64,000 bases of DNA from Bradyrhizobium rifense (GCF_008123425.1 NZ_VSSS01000018.1:1-64000), one strand, 5' to 3'; counted from the first letter of the stretch, positions 1 through 8,599 are shown. Numbers and translations: made by a program. The notes: generated by a model from the sequence alone, not told the origin.

Positions 1-1224
1 CGCGACACCGCGCTCGCGCCGCTCCTGACGGCCAAGCTGACGAAACAGCTGAAGCCCATATTCGAGACGCGCGTGGAGCGCGTCGTCATTCCCTTGCATA
101 TTGGCGACAGCGATATCGAGCTAGCCTTCGATCAAGGCTGCGTGGCCACGGCGGATGCGAAGCTCGACCTCGCCGAAATCGAGATCGAATTGAAACATGG
201 TGATCGCAGCGAAGTCGCGCGGCTTGCGAAAAAGCTCATGCGCATCACTCCCTTCACGTTGTCCGTTCGCTCCAAGGCGGAGCTGGGCTATGCGTTGCTC
301 GAAGGCCCGCTGGATGCTCCCGTCTTTGCTGAGCCGGTCATGATGGCGCGAGAGGTCACGGTTGCAGACGCCTTTGCCACGGCCGGCTTCGCCTGCCTCC
401 GCCAGATCGCGGGCAACGAGGGCGCGGTGCGGAACGGTGATCCTGAAGGCATTCACCAGATGCGGGTTGGCTTGAGACGGATGCGCGCGGCGCTATCGCT
501 ATTCAAGGATATGCTGCATGACCGTAAGGTGAAGAGACTGAAACGAGAGCTGAAGTGGCTTACGGAACAGCTCGGTCCCGCGCGCGACTTCGATGTATTC
601 GTCAATGAGACGCTGACGCCCTATCGCGCCAAGCATCCGGACCGGCAAGAGTTCGAGATCCTGGAGCACGATCTCGAGAGAACACGCAACGCCGGTTTTG
701 CGACTGCAAGGGCGGCGGCTGGAAGCAAACGTTTCTGTAGCGCGTTGCTGGATTGCGCGTTGTGGCTGCTTGATGGCGACTGGCGCAACGATACCGATGC
801 GTTGACGCAAGCGCTGAGGAAGCGCCCGGCGCGTGCCTTCGCGCGAGACGAGCTCGCGCGCCGCATCCGCAAGATTGGCAAGCGGGGGCGCAAGCTTGAG
901 CGGCTCGATTGGCGCAAGCGTCACAAACTTCGGATTGCGGTGAAAAAGGTACGATATGGTCGTGAATTCTTCGCAACGCTCCGTTGCGATGGCCGCAAAG
1001 CCGGGCGTAAGCTCGACAGTGCCCTGAAAGAACTTCAGAACGAGCTCGGCATACTCAACGACATGCGCGTGCATCTGGAGCGGGCACGCGAGTTCGCCAG
1101 CGCTGGCAAAGCGGCAAAAAAGGCTTTCGCGATTGGCTGCCTCACCGGCCGCGAGGAGAGTTCCGCAAGCGACGTACTGACGAAGGCACTTGCAGCAGGG
1201 AAGCGATTGCAGAAGGCCGCCTGA
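1..1224 (+). CDS. CYTH and CHAD domain protein, 5' end outside window
   Basis: The frame is open from base 1 to the TGA at 1222-1224, so the start lies to the left. The first ~105 visible codons look like the second half of a CYTH (triphosphate tunnel) domain, with alternating acidic/basic strands such as DLAEIEIELKHGD. From about codon 120 a helical CHAD domain follows, with the conserved His/Arg helix HQMRVGLRRMRAAL and a second basic helix RHKLRIAVKKVRYG. CYTH enzymes hydrolyse inorganic triphosphate or similar; CHAD helices bind polyphosphate through surface His, Lys and Arg. The fused protein is therefore probably a cytosolic polyphosphate-linked triphosphatase. The substrate is inferred from the family, and the N-terminal catalytic glutamates are not in view. 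Confidence 0.9.
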   Translation, partial: RDTALAPLLTAKLTKQLKPIFETRVERVVIPLHIGDSDIELAFDQGCVATADAKLDLAEIEIELKHGDRSEVARLAKKLMRITPFTLSVRSKAELGYALLEGPLDAPVFAEPVMMAREVTVADAFATAGFACLRQIAGNEGAVRNGDPEGIHQMRVGLRRMRAALSLFKDMLHDRKVKRLKRELKWLTEQLGPARDFDVFVNETLTPYRAKHPDRQEFEILEHDLERTRNAGFATARAAAGSKRFCSALLDCALWLLDGDWRNDTDALTQALRKRPARAFARDELARRIRKIGKRGRKLERLDWRKRHKLRIAVKKVRYGREFFATLRCDGRKAGRKLDSALKELQNELGILNDMRVHLERAREFASAGKAAKKAFAIGCLTGREESSASDVLTKALAAGKRLQKAA

Positions 1225-1354
1225 CTTGTGATTAACCTGTCACCTGATGGCCAGTATCTGGCCGGGGTCATCCACGGCCCTACAGGAGATGGAGAAGCTG
1301 CGGACGAGCTGGACTGGCACTTTTTGATATCGAATAGGGCGATCCGTTTCGGTG

Positions 1355-1422
1355 TTATGTCAGCATCTGGCCCATCAGCGAAGTGGCGCCTGCTTCATTG
1401 AGGTCCGCTTACTGAAAAAGGG
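1355..1422 (-). repeat. dispersed intergenic repeat, copy 1
   Basis: A degenerate stretch with the core 'cccatcagcgaagtggc' and, further right, 'aggtccgctta'. The same core occurs in inverse orientation near 14600, with relatives near 9290-9385 and 12870-12990. It lies beside cyclase-type genes. The rest of the 1225-1511 gap shows no gene. Confidence 0.55.
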
Positions 1423-1511
1423 CGGACTAGATTTGCCCAGGTTGAGTTCTTTGCATTTTGACCCTGTGCAGACATAGGCTGCTTCGCCCATGCCAAGGAA
1501 GTCAACGTGCA

Positions 1512-3287
1512 TCACTCAGGAAGCCCGGTGAGGCGGAGGCCCGCGTCAAATGCGGCCAAATCCTCGGGACGGCGCAGCGGCCACATCTGGGCGAACTTGC
1601 CGATGCCCGAAGTCGGATCGATTTGGTGCAGGCGGCCAACCGCCTTTCGCACCTCGTCGTCGCGTCCCGCCATGGCCGCACTTGCCGCGGCCATAATAAT
1701 CGCAGCGACATAATTTGGGTTGTGTCTCAGCGTTCCCTGGGCCGAAGAAAAAGCCTCTTCGTAGCGTCCGGCGAAGAAGTGAGACAGCACAATGCCGTTC
1801 TTCACGATGAAAATCAGCGGATCGAGCGGGCTCAGGCGGATTGCACGTTCGAGATGGGCAATCGCGAGTTCCGGCTCACCGAGAAAGACCCTGATGTATC
1901 CGCTGAACCGCCACGCCATCGCTAGGTTGACATTTAGGGCAAGGGCTCGGTCGATCAGCGCGGCACCGTCGTCGAGGGCACCAACCACGAAGGCAAGTGC
2001 GAAGCCGGCCTGAGAAAGCGCTACGGCATCATCCGCCCCGAATCTTGCCGCCGAACGGGCCAGTCGCTCCGCTTCAGCGGTTTCCCGCTCACGATCTTCC
2101 ACCCAGCCATTTGCCTTTCGCCAGACGTAGCAATATGCACACATGCCGTAGGCGGTTGCAAAATCCTCATCGACGCTGATCGCTCGTTGAAAGTTTTGCA
2201 AGGCGTCAAGGTTGGCCTGTTTCGTGCCTTGATAGATATTCGCCATCCCCCGTAGAAAATGGTCGTAAGCCGCTAATTTTTCAGTTGGCTTGCGCTTGGC
2301 GCGTTCGATCTCGGCCTGTTCGATCTTTGGCGAGATCGCTCCGATGACGTTTGTGGTCACTTCATCCTGGAGATCGAAGATATCCTCAAGACTTCCATCA
2401 AAACGATCAGCCCACAAATGCGTCCCGGTCGACGCATCGATCAACTGCCCCGTAATGCGTACCTTGTTGCCGGCCTTACGCACGCTGCCTTCCAGCACAT
2501 AGCGCACGCCCAGTTCACGGCCGACCTGCTTGATATCGACGGCTTTGCCCTTGTAGGTGAAGCTCGAATTGCGCGCGATGACAAATAGCCACGTCATCCG
2601 TGACAGCGCAGTTATGATGTCTTCCACCATGCCATCGGCAAAATACTCCTGTTCGGCCTCGCCGCTCATGTTGGTAAAGGGCAGCACCGCTATGGAAGGC
2701 TTGTCGGGAAGTGCGAGCGTGGGCAGATCGGTAGCAGGCGGCGGATCCACCGTTGAGCCGACAGGCCGCGCGCGCCACGCGCGCATCGGCTCGGAAATAT
2801 TTTTCAACGATTGCTGACCCATATCGTCATATGCGATTTCCGTTTTGCCCCGGATCTGGCGATGAGCGTCGTCGGAAATGCAGATGCCACCAGGGTCGGC
2901 GATCCCCTCAAGCCGGGCGGCGATGTTGACGCCGTCGCCGAATATATCGTTGTCGTCGATGATGATGTCGCCGACATGGATGCCGATACGAAATTCGATA
3001 CGCTTGGCTTCGGGCACGTCGATATTGCCGTTGGCCATGCCGCGCTGAACCTCGACACCGCATCGAACCGCATCCACCGCGCTTGCAAACTCGACCAGCA
3101 TACCATCGCCGGTCGTCTTGACGATACGGCCGCGGTACTCGGCAATCTTGGGGTCGACAAGCGCCCGCCGGCATTCCTTCAGCCTGGCCAGCGTGCCCTC
3201 TTCATCCACGCCCATGAGCCGACTGTAGCCGGCAACATCAGCCGCGAGCACAGCCGCAAGGCGTCGCTCAACCCGGGCGGTAGTCAT
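1512..3287 (-). CDS. class III adenylate/guanylate cyclase with TolB-like and TPR domains
   Basis: 591 aa from the ATG at 3287, chosen because the conserved N-terminus MTTARVERRLAAVLAAD starts there; an upstream in-frame ATG would add 37 unconserved residues. Residues ~5-170 are a class III cyclase: Asp17 (AADVAGYSRL) and Asp61 (TTGDGML) are the metal ligands, and VNIAARLEG holds the transition-state Asn/Arg pair. Residues ~220-330 resemble the TolB/CadC-type domain (VLPFTNMSGE, YVLEGSVRKAG, HLWADRFDG). The rest is TPR repeats ending in the family-typical LRLTGLPE. No membrane segment is seen, so it should be cytosolic. It would convert ATP (or GTP) to a cyclic nucleotide; what the TPR half senses is unknown. 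It appears intact and monocistronic. Confidence 0.92.
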   Translation of the reverse strand: MTTARVERRLAAVLAADVAGYSRLMGVDEEGTLARLKECRRALVDPKIAEYRGRIVKTTGDGMLVEFASAVDAVRCGVEVQRGMANGNIDVPEAKRIEFRIGIHVGDIIIDDNDIFGDGVNIAARLEGIADPGGICISDDAHRQIRGKTEIAYDDMGQQSLKNISEPMRAWRARPVGSTVDPPPATDLPTLALPDKPSIAVLPFTNMSGEAEQEYFADGMVEDIITALSRMTWLFVIARNSSFTYKGKAVDIKQVGRELGVRYVLEGSVRKAGNKVRITGQLIDASTGTHLWADRFDGSLEDIFDLQDEVTTNVIGAISPKIEQAEIERAKRKPTEKLAAYDHFLRGMANIYQGTKQANLDALQNFQRAISVDEDFATAYGMCAYCYVWRKANGWVEDRERETAEAERLARSAARFGADDAVALSQAGFALAFVVGALDDGAALIDRALALNVNLAMAWRFSGYIRVFLGEPELAIAHLERAIRLSPLDPLIFIVKNGIVLSHFFAGRYEEAFSSAQGTLRHNPNYVAAIIMAAASAAMAGRDDEVRKAVGRLHQIDPTSGIGKFAQMWPLRRPEDLAAFDAGLRLTGLPE

Positions 3288-3349
3288 ATTCCAGTTTCCA
3301 TGCGGGAAATTTGTACGCCCAGGCTGGTCTGAATTGCCGGGAGTGCTCC

Positions 3350-4363
3350 TGTATTGCGCTACCCCAAAAAGTAAACCGAAAAGTCGGGCTCTCGGCAAGC
3401 GGATTGTTCATCGCTGTGCTTGTGAGCACACCTGGCTCCGTTCTGGCTCCTCCACGGGCACGAGAGTGCCAAGGAGTGGGCGCCGCTTGAAGCTCCCACG
3501 ATTCGGAGGAGCAGCCTATGCAGTCAATTTCAACGATTGGTCTGGATATCGCGAAGTCGGTCTTTCAAGTGCATGGCGTCGATGCAGCCGGTCAGGTGGT
3601 CATACGCCGTCAGCTCAAGCGCCGCTTCGTGCTGTCCTTCTTTGAGAAGTTGCCGCCGTGCCTGGTGGGAATCGAGGCTTGCGCGTCATCCCATTATTGG
3701 TCCCGCGAGCTGCGGGCGTTGGGGCATACGGTGCAATTGATGCCTCCGGCCTATGTGAAGCCCTACGTCAAGCGGCAGAAGAACGACAGCACCGACGCGG
3801 AGGCGATTTGCGAGGCGGTCACGAGACCCAACATGCGGTTTGTGCCGATCAAAACGATCGAGCAACAGAGCTGTCTGATGCTTCATCGCGTGCGCCATCT
3901 CTTCATTCGCCAGCAGACTGCCGTCATCAACTCAATCCGCGCTTATCTGGCAGAGTTCGGGGTCGTCGCCCCCGTCGGGCGCAGGGGTGTCGAACAGCTG
4001 TTGGAAGTCGTCGCCGATCCAGCTGAATGCCGCCTTCCGGAGGTGGCCCGTGCGTGTCTTGCGGCTCTCGGCAGTCAGTTGCGGGCACTGAAGGCTCAGA
4101 TCCTGGATTTCGACCGGCGCATTATCGCCTGGCATCGCTCAAACGCGACGAGCAAGCGACTGGATGCGATCCCCGGCGTCGGTCCAGCACTGGCAACGGC
4201 GCTAGTCGCGAGCGTTGCCGATGCCAATGCCTTCCGATCGGGGCGGGACTTCTCGGCCTGGGTCGGGCTCGTGCCGAAGCAGAACTCCAGTGGGGGCAAG
4301 GACAGGCTTGGCAGTATTAGTAAGCAAGGCGATCGCTACTTACGCAGCCTGTTCGCGGCAGGT
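3350..4363 (+). mobile_element. IS110-family element, 3' end lost
   Basis: It consists of the leader and the transposase gene up to about 4363, where homology to the family stops abruptly. The left boundary is not defined by repeats (IS110 members lack long terminal inverted repeats) and must lie between the cyclase start at 3287 and ~3395. With its right end missing the element cannot excise as a unit. It separates the cyclase from a cluster of small genes. Confidence 0.65.
3395..3515 (+). ncRNA. candidate IS110 bridge RNA leader
   Basis: The non-coding leader before the IS110 transposase folds into several hairpins by eye: TGTGCT/AGCACA at 3415-3430, a compound stem CTCCT..GGCAC-gaga-GTGCC..AGGAG at ~3448-3476 with internal loops, and AGCTCC..GGAGGAGC just before the start codon. 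Members of the IS110 group encode a bridge RNA in the left-end non-coding region, with internal loops that read target and donor DNA. Position and structure fit; the boundaries and loop identities are inference. Confidence 0.4.
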
Positions 4364-4453
4364 CACCCTGGGAAATTTACGGGTGGGTTGCTGCCTGATT
4401 TGGATCAAGCCATCACCGGTTGGCGCCGCACCTTTAGGCATGGCCAAACCTGA
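3518..4453 (+). pseudogene. IS110-family transposase, C-terminally truncated
   Basis: The ORF encodes 311 aa. The RuvC-like DEDD residues are visible: Asp10 (IGLDIAKS), Glu53 (GIEACASS), Asp90 and Asp93 (KNDSTDAEAI). The C-terminal Tnp domain has the helix-hairpin-helix IPGVGPALATAL and the serine block NSSGGKDRLGSISKQGDRY around residues 255-275, which holds the catalytic serine. After RSLFAAG (near base 4360) the expected ~50-residue helical tail is replaced by unrelated sequence (HPGKFTGGLL...), so a deletion or later insertion removed the end. Family identity is certain; loss of activity is inferred from the missing tail and right end. Confidence 0.85.
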
Positions 4454-4721
4454 CTCTCTTGCGCTCTTGAGCGTCACCGCTAAGATTGCATCGGGGCTCA
4501 AACGTATCCTTGGGTTTAGCGAACCCAAGTTCGGCGCCATGTTCGATGAGGCAGCCAAGTTCCGTGGCGAGTATGAGTACTGCCGCAGGCAGGCGGGCAT
4601 GACGCGCGACCCGTCCTCGAAAGCTCGGTGGCTCTTGTTTGCCGCCGAATGGCTAGAGCGGGCAGAAACCGCCGAGGCTCTTGCGAAACGCGAGGCAGCT
4701 GAAACTGTCTCCGCGAAGTGA
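4440..4721 (+). CDS. small hypothetical protein, 93 aa
   Basis: The start is the ATG at 4440, just downstream of the IS110 breakpoint; the longer frame upstream is unlikely because it runs antisense-like through the transposase. Helical, charged protein with a YCRRQAGMTRDPSSKARWLL segment followed by EWLERAE. This pattern (short helix, DP-x-x-KARWL, EWLxxAE) recurs in small rhizobial proteins of unknown role, and a related segment is found at 32711-33012. No clear ribosome-binding site precedes it, so the original 5' region may have been lost at the IS junction. Confidence 0.5.
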   Translation: MAKPDSLALLSVTAKIASGLKRILGFSEPKFGAMFDEAAKFRGEYEYCRRQAGMTRDPSSKARWLLFAAEWLERAETAEALAKREAAETVSAK

Positions 4722-4850
4722 GGCCGCCCTGGAACAAGCGTACACTTTGGGACTTAGCGAGGCAGTGCCAATGGACCGCGATTTTAAGAACCAAGTATTT
4801 TCCAGCTACGACCCTAACCCCATGCGATCCTGCAACGACGGCGGCAGGAA

Positions 4851-4958
4851 GTGAAGCCTGCGCTCGTCCGGTTAATGCTCGACTCTCTCACTGGACGAAC
4901 GGTGCGCATGTTCAAATGCGAGTGCGGTAGCCAGATCTGGACCGAGGATAATGGGTAA
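4851..4958 (+). CDS. 35-aa CxC protein
   Basis: GTG start at 4851 with AGGA just upstream; an internal ATG at 4875 is an alternative. The C-terminal part TGRTVRMFKCECGSQIWTE has a CxC knuckle after a basic strand, a pattern seen in short rhizobial proteins and reminiscent of half a zinc ribbon. Function unknown. Too short for a statistical call; support comes from the motif and from its place in a run of similar small genes. Confidence 0.5.
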   Translation: MKPALVRLMLDSLTGRTVRMFKCECGSQIWTEDNG

Positions 4959-5083
4959 GGCGCTGGCCTGTTTCTGACCTCAGTGGCCTCATTTGTAGTG
5001 TTCACTTCTGAACCGACGTGCGACCAACGGCGTATTAAAGATTGGGAACTCAAACCCCCACGGCTAGGACCCGAGGTAGCGTC

Positions 5084-5284
5084 ATGCAGCATCGTCGCAG
5101 GTTCACACAAACCACGTCCCTCGAAGAACGCCTCGCCCAAGAAGCCGAACGATTGAGAGAGCAAGCCAAGAAGCTTCCCCACGGCCCAGCGCGCGAAATC
5201 CTCCTCCGCAAAGCCAGACAGGCCGAGACCGGCTCGCATATGAGCGAGTGGCTGACCTCGCCCGGCTTGCAGGCGCCAAAATAG
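5084..5284 (+). CDS. small hypothetical protein, 66 aa
   Basis: The start is the ATG at 5084 (MQHRRRFTQTTSLEERL); a GTG/ATG further upstream would add unconserved residues. Strongly helical, with EERLAQEAERLREQAK followed by a Pro-Gly break and a helix ending in RQAETGSHMSEWL. It resembles the 49-aa product at 31145-31294, which shares the layout EAxxLREQAxxLxxGxxRExLLxKARQxE. Probably a soluble two-helix protein of unknown role. It converges with the minus-strand gene ending at 5293, leaving only 8 bp. Confidence 0.7.
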   Translation: MQHRRRFTQTTSLEERLAQEAERLREQAKKLPHGPAREILLRKARQAETGSHMSEWLTSPGLQAPK

Positions 5285-5292
5285 AAGGTCCC

Positions 5293-5505
5293 TCAGCCAG
5301 CCGCGAGTTGCCCCGCGTATATCCGAACGCGGCCGTTTGTGGTCATTCTGAGCCGGCCAGACAGATGGGCCATGTAGCCCAGAGCAATCAACCGGTCGCG
5401 GTGTGCAACAGGGATTACGGGTGCGGGGCCATTTGGGGGCACATTGCCAACCACAAGCAGCGATGCGAACTCTTTATCGGTCAGGGGTTCTGTTTTCGGG
5501 GGCAT
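5293..5505 (-). CDS. small hypothetical protein, possible winged-helix fold, 70 aa
   Basis: Starts MPPKTEPLTDKEFASLL and ends in a strand-turn-strand GRLRMTTNGRVRIYAG. The middle helix HRDRLIALGYM plus this beta-wing resembles very small winged-helix proteins, but that is a guess from pattern. It recurs in Bradyrhizobium-type genomes as a hypothetical protein. Convergent with the gene at 5084-5284; no operon partner. Confidence 0.7.
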   Translation of the reverse strand: MPPKTEPLTDKEFASLLVVGNVPPNGPAPVIPVAHRDRLIALGYMAHLSGRLRMTTNGRVRIYAGQLAAG

Positions 5506-5576
5506 ACCCTCAGACTGAACCGCATCGACAATCCTGCCTGTTCAATTTTGCTCAAGACAGAAAAATAAAGGCCGCC

Positions 5577-5867
5577 TCAGTTGGCCGCCTCTTTCATACC
5601 GATGATCGCTAGCCGTTGGTTGCCACGCTCAAAGGCGGGCCGAACATCGGCACCGCGGGATCCACAGCCTTGGCAGATAAACCGCGGCTCGATATCGGAT
5701 AGCCTTACATTGTCAGGCCAGCGGTCGGCATCCAGAGCAACGTGATGGCCGCAATGGCAATAGACCAGGACGCCGCGCAGGCCCATCTCGCGCATCTCTC
5801 CGAAGGTGATCTTGAGCGGCCGGCCGTCGGCGTGCGTAGGTGCTTGGTGGCGGGCAGGACGAGGCAT
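5577..5867 (-). CDS. small zinc-ribbon-like protein, 96 aa
   Basis: The central part ITFGEMREMGLRGVLVYCHCGHHV carries a CxC pair, and ICQGCGSRGADVRP carries a CxxC pair about 40 residues later, giving a four-cysteine set able to bind zinc. The DRWPDNVRLSDIEPRF segment between them is characteristic of a rhizobial family of unknown role. The N-terminal ~18 residues (MPRPARHQ...) are variable. No partner gene; upstream there is ~130 bp before a frameshifted gene. Confidence 0.75.
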   Translation of the reverse strand: MPRPARHQAPTHADGRPLKITFGEMREMGLRGVLVYCHCGHHVALDADRWPDNVRLSDIEPRFICQGCGSRGADVRPAFERGNQRLAIIGMKEAAN

Positions 5868-6027
5868 GCCGCCATCGAAGCGCGGCGCGAGCGAGAGTCA
5901 AATTATTGTCGATTACTGGTGGCTCGGGGCGCGCGCGAGCTACTGCGCGTCGTGGGTGTGGAGAAGTCTACGGCGGCAACGGCATAGGGCTTCAGTCCCC
6001 TCTTTCAGCGCATGAGCGCGCCGAAGG

Positions 6028-6262
6028 TTAGAAACTCGCACCCGACAACAACAGAACTGCACCGATTGCCATAAGGAGAATGCCCGGCCAATTCTTCGAG
6101 CCCCAAGAATCCCACGCCGCGCCGTCGCGGCTCCAGAGTGCCGCGAACCGGCCGGCCGGAATCCGGGCCGCTAAGCGATCCCCGCCAAATAACAGCGCGC
6201 ACCATGTACAAGACACCGCCGAGAACGAGCAGCGCGCCAAGCCCCATCAGGATATTGCTCAT
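6028..6262 (-). pseudogene. two-TM membrane protein gene with a frameshift
   Basis: From ATG 6262 the frame encodes a first membrane segment (MGLGALLVLGGVLYMVRAVI) and a linker LEPRRRGVGFLGL. The following residues make no sense in that frame, while the next frame continues NWPGILLMAIGAVLLLSGASF and stops at 6028. The two halves make one expected ~75-aa protein. The shift lies at about 6098-6102 (reverse strand 'ctcgaagaattgg'), needing one base removed or two added. It is a decayed gene or a sequencing error. Confidence 0.7.
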
Positions 6263-6679
6263 AACTCGAAGCTCCCGGGTTGGTGGTCGCCCCGATCACA
6301 ACCTTCCTCAACGCGCGCGGCGCTTTAAAGGTCCTACGCGGCACCGGCGCGTCGCCGATTGCTTTTCCCCGTGGCCGACGGTTGAGGCGGTAATCAAGGG
6401 ACCCGCCGGTTCACGCTGGCGGGCCTCGTCCTCTCGGAAAGCTTGGCAATAGCGCCAGGAACTTCGACTGGTCGCGCGCGTCGTATCCGAGCTCCGGCCC
6501 CACTTGCGCCCCGAAAGCCCCCCGGGCCGCGAGAAAAACTTTCAGAGAGGTTGGCGACCTTAGCGCTCCCCGCGCCGAGGTCGTTTGGCGGCAAATGAAT
6601 AGGAACAGCGGCTCGCGTTATTGGTTTTCGACATGCGAACGGCCATTTTGTGTATCGGCCGGACGTCAGAAGCACCCTC
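6263..6679. other. no recognisable gene
   Basis: No ORF here has a plausible start, signal or family motif, and the frames that stay open are low-complexity GC-driven ones. It lies between the frameshifted membrane protein and the terminator at 6680. Confidence 0.5.
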
Positions 6680-6709
6680 GGCCCCGGCTCATCCCTGGGG
6701 CCATTTTTT
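6680..6709 (+). terminator. rho-independent terminator
   Basis: GGCCCC (6680-6685) pairs with GGGGCC (6697-6702), followed by A and six T. No intact gene ends immediately upstream on the plus strand, so it may be a leftover of a lost small gene; a similar hairpin ends the 28-aa gene at 31527-31613. Confidence 0.7.
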
Positions 6710-6945
6710 GTGGGCATCCTCATGCAGTAGGGCCGCCTTGGGCTGGCATTCAGGCATCTGCCGCTGCATATTTCCACCTATGGAGACGCGCGAGGACTAC
6801 CTGCTCCGGCTAGGGCCCTCATCAGCAGCCCCTGCAGATCGATGGTGGCGGCGGTGGATAGGGCGGCAGCGCAGGTGGGGTGCTGTCCGTATTTGACCCC
6901 GAGTGTCCTAAGTTGAATTCGCGCGACTGTCCTAGTTTGCTTTTG

Positions 6946-6971
6946 GGAACGGCAACCTGACCGACGGAGTT
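6946..6971 (+). promoter_or_regulatory. EcfG-type promoter
   Basis: GGAAC (6946-6950), 17 bp, then AGTT (6968-6971), ending 29 bp before the ATG at 7001. It matches the alphaproteobacterial general stress consensus GGAAC-N16/17-cGTT except for the C. Confidence 0.5.
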
Positions 6972-7000
6972 TATTCGCGGGGCGGACATGGAGACATCCC

Positions 7001-7150
7001 ATGTTGACGCTGCTGGTACTGGCCGGGACCGTGTTGATGATGATCGTCATCACTCTCGTTCTCTTTAAAGCCGCTGGGCTGAAGCGAGTTGAAGATTTGA
7101 TCCCGACGCCTAAGAAGACCGATAAATGGGACCGTCTTCACGAGGAGTAA
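7001..7150 (+). CDS. small membrane protein, 49 aa
   Basis: ATG 7001 to TAA 7150. Residues 1-24 form one hydrophobic segment (MLTLLVLAGTVLMMIVITLV), followed by a basic, soluble tail GLKRVEDLIPTPKKTDK. One TM helix with a cytoplasmic tail is predicted; function unknown. The EcfG-like site upstream suggests stress induction. Confidence 0.6.
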   Translation: MLTLLVLAGTVLMMIVITLVLFKAAGLKRVEDLIPTPKKTDKWDRLHEE

Positions 7151-7395
7151 GGCCGCTCGCGGACAAAGTTCATTGTTTTAATTCCCCTCCGCGAGTGTCG
7201 GAATCGAAAGGGGCCACCTCGCGGTAGCCCCTTGCCGGTTGAAATCTTGTTCGGGATGAAATGCCAGCCCCGGCCTGCGTAGTTCAACTGAGAGCGGCGC
7301 GAATGTGGAGTCCGGGCAACTCCGGTGTTCCCGTACCGGAACTTGGACTGTCCTAATTTCCCGAAATGAGCCCAGTGGTGGGACTTGGCTGTCGC

Positions 7396-7614
7396 CTATG
7401 GCCTTCCCAGCCGGGGCGGCCCTCCGTCGAGCACGCCGACGAAGTTGAGCAGCAGCAGGATGATGATCAGCACGCCGATCACCAGTATCGCGACCTTGGC
7501 CACGCGGCGGAAACGCTCCTGCAGCGGTAAGACATCGACCAGATAGCTCAGCAGCCAGAGGATCAGGCCGACAACGATGATGTAAACCACGAGATAGGTC
7601 AGACCGGAGATCAT
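7396..7614 (-). CDS. Thivi_2564-type small membrane protein, 72 aa
   Basis: Two hydrophobic helices (LVVYIIVVGLILWLLSYLV and VAILVIGVLIIILLLLNFV) joined by a short loop DVLPLQERFRR, as in the Thivi_2564 family of small bacterial membrane proteins of unknown function. Its ATG overlaps the stop of the gene upstream (7611-7614, ATGA), so the two are translationally coupled. Last gene of a minus-strand run beginning with the amidase; no function is known. Confidence 0.8.
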   Translation of the reverse strand: MISGLTYLVVYIIVVGLILWLLSYLVDVLPLQERFRRVAKVAILVIGVLIIILLLLNFVGVLDGGPPRLGRP

Positions 7615-7796
7615 GGCCGTGCACTCCTCTCAATGCAGCTTTGCAGGATGCTTTCCCGTCGCTCCATTGCGTTGCTGACTTGGTGCAGCGTGTAGGCAAA
7701 GCCTGCGAGCACGATGATGTTGATCACCAGCAGGGCGAGCACGAAGGGTGTGCCCTTGAGCTGCTCGACCACCTGCCGCGCAAGCTCTCCGGTCAT
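7611..7796 (-). CDS. small membrane protein, 61 aa
   Basis: Starts MTGELARQVVEQLKGTPF, then one membrane helix (VLALLVINIIVLAGFAYTL), then a charged tail HQVSNAMERRESILQSCI. It sits 4 bp after the stop of the frame-restored amidase tail (7801) and overlaps the next gene by 4 bp. The layout suggests that amidase and membrane proteins are made together, perhaps as an envelope or lysis-like module; that is inference from context only. Confidence 0.8.
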   Translation of the reverse strand: MTGELARQVVEQLKGTPFVLALLVINIIVLAGFAYTLHQVSNAMERRESILQSCIERSARP

Positions 7797-7855
7797 GGCC
7801 CTACGTGACCGGGACGCCGTTGATGATGATCGCGATCTCGCCGGTCACCTCGACA

Positions 7856-8458
7856 TCAAGCCGAAGCGTTGGGCGGTGCCTTGTCGGGCTTCGGTGGCGG
7901 CTCGGTTTGTCCAGGCGGGGGCTCGACAACCTCTTGCGATCCGCCGAGCACGCTGGCGATGGCGTCGCAGATCGAGCTGAACTGCGCCTGATAGGTGGCA
8001 GCGTCGGCTTCGCTATCGACAAAGCAGGTCTCGATCAGGATCGAGGGCATTTCGGTGCTGTTGAGGAAGAACAGATCGGTGCGTTTCTTCGCGCCTCGGT
8101 CGATCAGATCGCCAGCCTCGGCGATAGCGCTCGACATTTCGCCCGCAAGCGCGCTCTGCGTCACGAACAGCACCTCGGTGCCCATCGGCTTGTCGGTCTC
8201 GACATAGGCGTTGAAGTGCACCGAGACATCGAGATCGCGCTGCTTGGAATTGTGAAAGTCCACGATGCGATTCAGGTTCTCGCTTTGGCTCTGGCTGACA
8301 TCGTCGTGGTAGGTGGTGACCTCGGCATTGCGTTGGCGCAGCTCATCGGCCACTTGCTCGACCACGCGGCGGGCCTCGTCGACTTCATCGAGCACGCCAG
8401 AGGCACCGCGGATGTATTTGCCATGGCCTGACGAGATCACGATGCGGCCGTAGCTCAT
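7856..8458 (-). CDS. N-acetylmuramoyl-L-alanine amidase (Amidase_3), C-terminal frameshift
   Basis: 200 aa from MSYGRIVISSGHG (ATG 8458). Zinc-binding and catalytic residues of the Amidase_3 family are visible: His in SSGHGKYIRGASG, the downstream Glu/Asp-rich helix, His in DVSVHFNAYV and the late Glu in SILIETCFVD. It would cleave the amide between MurNAc and the stem peptide. No signal peptide is seen, so it may act from the cytoplasm in a phage-like way. After the Pro-rich PPPGQTEPPPKPDKAPP the frame stops, but the next frame gives RLDVEVTGEIAIIINGVPV and a stop at 7801, four bases before the next gene. The native protein probably included this beta-strand tail; a 1-base change near 7868 removed it. 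Confidence 0.85.
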   Translation of the reverse strand: MSYGRIVISSGHGKYIRGASGVLDEVDEARRVVEQVADELRQRNAEVTTYHDDVSQSQSENLNRIVDFHNSKQRDLDVSVHFNAYVETDKPMGTEVLFVTQSALAGEMSSAIAEAGDLIDRGAKKRTDLFFLNSTEMPSILIETCFVDSEADAATYQAQFSSICDAIASVLGGSQEVVEPPPGQTEPPPKPDKAPPNASA

Positions 8459-8599
8459 CGCTCGGGGCTCCACGAAGAAACCGGCCTCGATGGGGCGAGA
8501 GCCGGTTAAATTCCAGTCGCGTTGTGTAGTGGGGGCGCTGAACAGTCACACCTGTGGCCGCGCCAGCGCGCGTGAAGAGATCACCCCGGAACCGAGAAA

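Noticed and set aside
6903..7362. Repeated 'ctgtccta' words as regulatory iterons
   Set aside because: Only three short, unevenly spaced occurrences; no palindromic structure or consistent distance to genes.
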